A stretch of 5,166 nucleotides of DNA, taken from Cloacimonetes bacterium UBA5553. Its GTDB lineage: Bacteria > Cloacimonadota > Cloacimonadia > Cloacimonadales > Cloacimonadaceae. The stretch lies in assembly GCA_002425825.1 (NCBI GenBank), contig DIMZ01000178.1, positions 1,195 through 6,360 on the forward strand, read 5' to 3'. The notes below the pieces were generated by a model. That model was not told the origin of the DNA, made no database searches, and saw nothing but the letters and a program-made list of their open reading frames with translations. Positions within the stretch are counted from its first letter, which is position 1, and the number at the start of each line of letters is the position of its first letter. Below, piece after piece: positions 1-5,166 of the stretch. A program made the translations under genes and the position numbers.

Positions 1-1
1 C

Positions 2-1195
2 TACCTGGACTATTGTGGTCATAGTAAGCTTGATGCCTGCACTCTGTGCGTTCACCCAGATCTTTCTCTGCTATATACTGACTCACCTAAACTATATCAT
101 TCAAAACACTTTACTCATGCTTACTTAATGCAAGACATTAAGTCCGCAGAACCGGACTCGATGATGTATCGAAGCTTCTCAGACTTCGTGACCCAGCGTG
201 CTGTGAATGAACTACTGATAACCAACAACACAAATCTCGTACAGGCTCTCACTAGTGTAGACACTTTTAACTGGGACTTCCATCATCCTTTGCATAATGC
301 GATAAGCTTCGGTGTTAATACATCCCTACCCGATGCCTCCACTATTCGCTATCGGCTTAATCAAGCTTTGCTTCTGATTGATCACAGCGACTTGCATTCT
401 CCCCAAACCATTAGCCAGGTGCGGGAGCAATGCACTCACTCCTATTCATTTTTTGCTAAAAACTACGATGAATACATGTCGCATGTGGCATACGACTCAT
501 GGGTTCGCAAGATAAAGCTATGGTTCAAACAGTATTGCAACAGAGACCTTAGCAAGATAATCGAGCTTGCCTGCGGGACGGCAAATATCTCCACAAGATT
601 TGTATTTGAAGGCTATCATGTAGATGCCTGTGATCTGTCTGCCGAGATGCTAGCTATTGCCGACACAAAACCTTTTAAGCCCAATCTTTATCAGGCTTGC
701 TTAACTGATCCCATACCCGGCAAAGGTTATGATCTTGCCTTGTGCATGTTCGACAGTGTGAACTATTTAACCAAAAGCAAGCAATTAGCCGCAATGTTAC
801 AGGAGGTTCATTCTGCCCTGGCAGATGGTGGGCTGTTCATATTTGATATTTCTACGCTCTTTAATAGCGAAGAGAACTTTGCCGACACCTGTAGCCTTAG
901 CAATTCGCATGGTAACTACATGGTGCATCAGGCTTGGTTTGAGCCTGTTCGTTATAAGCAAAATTCTGCCTTAACTGCTTTCACCAAAGGCTTTCTTGCT
1001 TACAGCCACCGCTTTGAACAGCATAATCAGCGGGTTTATCTTTGCGCAGACATTATTAACCAGATTCACAAGTCACCGTTCAAGCTGAAAGCCATTCACA
1101 GCTCAGAAAGCAGGATTAATTACTACCCAAAGCATCTGGGTGGTATAGATGATAATTTCTCCCGTCTGTTCTTTGTGCTCGCTAAAGATAAATGA
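2..1195 (+). CDS. Class I SAM-dependent methyltransferase with long unrecognised N-terminal region (5' partial)
   Basis: The C-terminal ~250 residues form a Rossmann-fold methyltransferase of the Methyltransf_25/YqeM-like type, which transfers a methyl group from S-adenosylmethionine to an unknown substrate. Numbering from the ATG at 128, a family-like lead-in YDEYMSHVAYDSW lies at 113-125. Motif I ELACGTAN is at 146-153, the likely ribose-binding acid in DLS is D169, the YDLALCMFDSVNYL strand is at 201-214, and DGGLFIFDIST is at 233-243. The protein is probably soluble: I see no signal peptide or membrane helix. The frame is open from base 2 to the ATG at 128, which has no Shine-Dalgarno-like sequence before it. 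I therefore infer that the gene starts upstream of the window and 397 residues are visible. About 150 residues before the methyltransferase core match nothing I recognise. If the true start is internal (128, or the ATG pair at 161/164), the extension is shorter. The stop overlaps the next gene's start by 4 bp, suggesting translational coupling. The methyltransferase call is firm; substrate and start are not. Confidence 0.82.
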   Translation, partial: YLDYCGHSKLDACTLCVHPDLSLLYTDSPKLYHSKHFTHAYLMQDIKSAEPDSMMYRSFSDFVTQRAVNELLITNNTNLVQALTSVDTFNWDFHHPLHNAISFGVNTSLPDASTIRYRLNQALLLIDHSDLHSPQTISQVREQCTHSYSFFAKNYDEYMSHVAYDSWVRKIKLWFKQYCNRDLSKIIELACGTANISTRFVFEGYHVDACDLSAEMLAIADTKPFKPNLYQACLTDPIPGKGYDLALCMFDSVNYLTKSKQLAAMLQEVHSALADGGLFIFDISTLFNSEENFADTCSLSNSHGNYMVHQAWFEPVRYKQNSALTAFTKGFLAYSHRFEQHNQRVYLCADIINQIHKSPFKLKAIHSSESRINYYPKHLGGIDDNFSRLFFVLAKDK

Positions 1196-1803
1196 CCCAT
1201 TCTCCCCTATTCCAAAACGACTTTGGATTACTTACTCAGCATCCTAGCCTGCTTGGCATAGATGAGGCAGGCAGAGGCGCACTGGCAGGACCTGTGGTAA
1301 TAGCCGGAGTGGTGCTGGACTACGATGTGGACATTCCCGAATTGAACGACTCAAAGCTGCTTTCCCCAGCCAAGCGCGATAAGCTGTTCAGCATTATTAC
1401 CGACACTGCGCTTGAGTATTCAATTATCGAAATCCCGGCTGATGTGATAGATGAGATTAATATTCGCCAAGCATCACTCCTCGGTTTTGAGAAGGCTTAT
1501 AATAGCATAGGCAGAGCTTCGTTTTGCCTTATTGACGGTAAAGACGTGCCAGTAAGCATGCAGCTTGTTGCCAAATGCGTAGTTAAAGGAGACAGAACTC
1601 ATGCATGTATAGCTGCTGCATCAGTCTTAGCCAAAGTCCACCGTGATAGACTAATGACAGGTTTAGCTAATATCTATCCCCACTATGGATTCGAACATCA
1701 CAAAGGTTATGGCACACAGCTTCATTGCCACATGGTTATGCACCATGGCAGATGTGACATTCACCGCGCTTCGTTTCATATTCCCCCACCCCGCATAGAA
1801 TAA
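1192..1803 (+). CDS. rnhB: Ribonuclease HII
   Basis: RNase HII is a cytoplasmic endonuclease that cuts RNA in RNA-DNA hybrids and nicks 5' to single ribonucleotides embedded in DNA. At 203 residues it is normal family length. The signature GIDEAGRGALAGPV starts at G22 and gives the first two catalytic acids D24 and E25. LNDSKLLS follows at 51-58. The third acid is D115 in LIDG and the fourth is D134 in VKGD, followed by IAAASVLAKV and RD. These correspond to E. coli D16, E17, D108 and D126. The C-terminal YGFEHHKGYGT (165-175) and HRASF (191-195) are also typical. The start is well fixed: the codon just before the ATG is an in-frame TAA, and ATG overlaps the upstream TGA as ATGA. There is no good Shine-Dalgarno sequence, so translation probably depends on coupling to the methyltransferase gene. 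All catalytic residues are present, so the enzyme should be active. Confidence 0.97.
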   Translation: MTHSPLFQNDFGLLTQHPSLLGIDEAGRGALAGPVVIAGVVLDYDVDIPELNDSKLLSPAKRDKLFSIITDTALEYSIIEIPADVIDEINIRQASLLGFEKAYNSIGRASFCLIDGKDVPVSMQLVAKCVVKGDRTHACIAAASVLAKVHRDRLMTGLANIYPHYGFEHHKGYGTQLHCHMVMHHGRCDIHRASFHIPPPRIE

Positions 1804-1893
1804 CGCTGCTGCTCCATTAATACCTCATAAAGACAAGGGAAGCAGGAGACGTTTGTCCGAGGCATATCAGAATTAGCTGCATGCAATTATCGG

Positions 1894-1934
1894 TAACGAG
1901 AAAGAACTTGACTAATAGCTTGGATTCTCGGTTA
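1894..1934. repeat. Imperfect inverted repeat in the intergenic gap
   Basis: TAACGAGAA at 1894-1902 pairs with TTCTCGGTTA at 1925-1934, giving nine base pairs with one bulged base and a 22-nt loop. It lies 5' of the amidohydrolase start and overlaps the candidate promoter. It has no following T-run, so it does not look like a rho-independent terminator. It could be an operator half-site pair or chance; a repeat this short with a bulge is weak evidence. Confidence 0.2.
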
Positions 1935-1949
1935 AGGGAACATGATAAT
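1920..1949 (+). promoter_or_regulatory. Candidate sigma70-type promoter for the amidohydrolase-ligA-lptF/G group
   Basis: A -10-like GATAAT (1944-1949, five of six consensus bases) lies 18 bp after TTGGAT (1920-1925), which keeps only the TTG of the -35 consensus. The -10 box sits about 28 bp before the start codon at 1978, a reasonable leader length. An alternative -35, TTGACT at 1908-1913 (five of six), has no good -10 at 16-18 bp. This gap is the only intergenic space large enough for a promoter in the window, which is the main support. No transcription data are available, and in a non-proteobacterial host the consensus may differ. Confidence 0.3.
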
Positions 1950-1966
1950 GAAGAATAGGATGTAAT

Positions 1967-1970
1967 AAGG
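1967..1970 (+). promoter_or_regulatory. Ribosome binding site of the amidohydrolase gene
   Basis: AAGG lies 7 nt before the ATG at 1978, suitable Shine-Dalgarno spacing though the core is short. Its final residues directly follow an in-frame TAA (1966-1968 overlaps it), so 1978 is the first possible ATG of this frame. Confidence 0.5.
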
Positions 1971-1977
1971 CTTAATA

Positions 1978-4778
<2,801 letters not shown>

Positions 4779-4784
4779 GAAGCC

Positions 4785-5166
4785 ATGAAGATACTAAAAA
4801 AATACATCCTGAAAGAACACTTCTCTCCCTTCCTGATCTCTCTGCTGGTAGTAACCTTTGTGCTTTTGATAGACAGAATTATGGACTTGATGAACATGAT
4901 TATCGAAAAGCAACTGCCATATCAGATAGTGCTGGAAATATTTAGTCTATCTCTACCCTATATGCTGGCTTTGTCCATACCCATGGCGGTACTGGTTGCT
5001 ACAATCCTCGCTTTTGGACGCATGAGCGTAGATAGAGAGATTATCGCAATCAAATCCAGCGGAGTAAATGTTTATGCCATGCTTGGCCCGCTAATTATAA
5101 CTGCTGTAATGCTTACCGGTTTAATGGTATATTTTAACCACTGGTTTTTGCCTGATACCAAGGGAG
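4785..5166 (+). CDS. LptF/LptG-family (YjgP/YjgQ) LPS export permease, 3' partial
   Basis: This is the N-terminal 127 residues of an inner-membrane permease of the LptB2FG transporter, which extracts lipopolysaccharide from the inner membrane and passes it to the periplasmic bridge. Three hydrophobic segments are visible: about 13-37 (FLISLLVVTFVLLIDR), 48-77 (SLPYMLALSIPMAVLVATILAFG) and 97-117. Between the second and third lies the family signature FGRMSVDREIIAIKSSGVNVY, start at 77, the cytoplasmic coupling-helix region that contacts LptB. The short basic N-terminus (MKILKKYILKEH) is also typical. The gene starts 6 bp after ligA in the same frame; the ligA TAA is the upstream stop, so ATG 4785 is the first start available. 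The upstream purine-rich AAGAAG is a poor Shine-Dalgarno match. LptF and LptG are paralogues and the visible part does not separate them. The periplasmic jelly-roll and last three helices lie beyond the window. Confidence 0.93.
   Translation, partial: MKILKKYILKEHFSPFLISLLVVTFVLLIDRIMDLMNMIIEKQLPYQIVLEIFSLSLPYMLALSIPMAVLVATILAFGRMSVDREIIAIKSSGVNVYAMLGPLIITAVMLTGLMVYFNHWFLPDTKG

Noticed and set aside
2..127. Resemblance of the upstream-encoded CTLCVHPDLSLLY to the C-terminal CT-motif region of YfiH-type polyphenol oxidases
   Set aside because: Only a few residues match, and the following SYRRDG...TGR-type motif is absent, so I do not assign the family.
1582..1650. RNase HII has Arg after KGD where Ser or Ala is common, and His in AKVHRD where Thr is common
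   Set aside because: These positions vary in the family and all four catalytic acids are intact, so I see no sign of altered function.
1832..1857. GACAA/TTGTC inverted repeat after rnhB as a possible terminator
   Set aside because: The stem is only 5 bp with a 16-nt loop and no T-tract, so it is not supported as a rho-independent terminator.

Overview
The window looks like a compact housekeeping stretch from a Gram-negative-type (diderm) bacterium of mid-range GC (mid-40s percent by eye). All five genes are on the + strand. The partial LptF/LptG-family permease at the right edge implies an outer membrane with lipopolysaccharide. The NAD-dependent DNA ligase is bacterial in type. Gene style and combination would fit a Cloacimonadota-like or other uncultured FCB-group lineage, but that is an impression, not something the window proves.

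Layout: (1) 2-1195, a class I SAM-dependent methyltransferase, open at its 5' end. Its reading frame runs back without a stop to the first bases of the window, so it carries a long unrecognised N-terminal region. (2) 1192-1803, rnhB (RNase HII), starting inside an ATGA overlap with the methyltransferase stop. (3) 1804-1977, a 174-bp gap holding a weak candidate promoter, an imperfect inverted repeat and the ribosome binding site of the next gene. (4) 1978-2769, a nitrilase-superfamily amidohydrolase with a complete Glu-Lys-Cys catalytic set. (5) 2766-4778, ligA, starting at a GTG inside a GTGA overlap. (6) 4785 to the window end, the first 127 residues of an LptF/LptG permease, 6 bp after ligA.

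The genes fall into two tightly packed groups, methyltransferase-rnhB and amidohydrolase-ligA-lptF/G. Each group is probably cotranscribed, and the 174-bp gap is the only place for a new promoter. RNase HII and LigA both act in DNA maintenance: ribonucleotide removal or primer RNA cleavage, then nick sealing. The amidohydrolase and the LPS-export permease have no obvious functional tie to ligase, so the second group looks like a mixed housekeeping operon.

I found no RNA gene, mobile element, CRISPR array or clear rho-independent terminator. I see no convincing new system. The least explained part is the N-terminal half of the methyltransferase gene.
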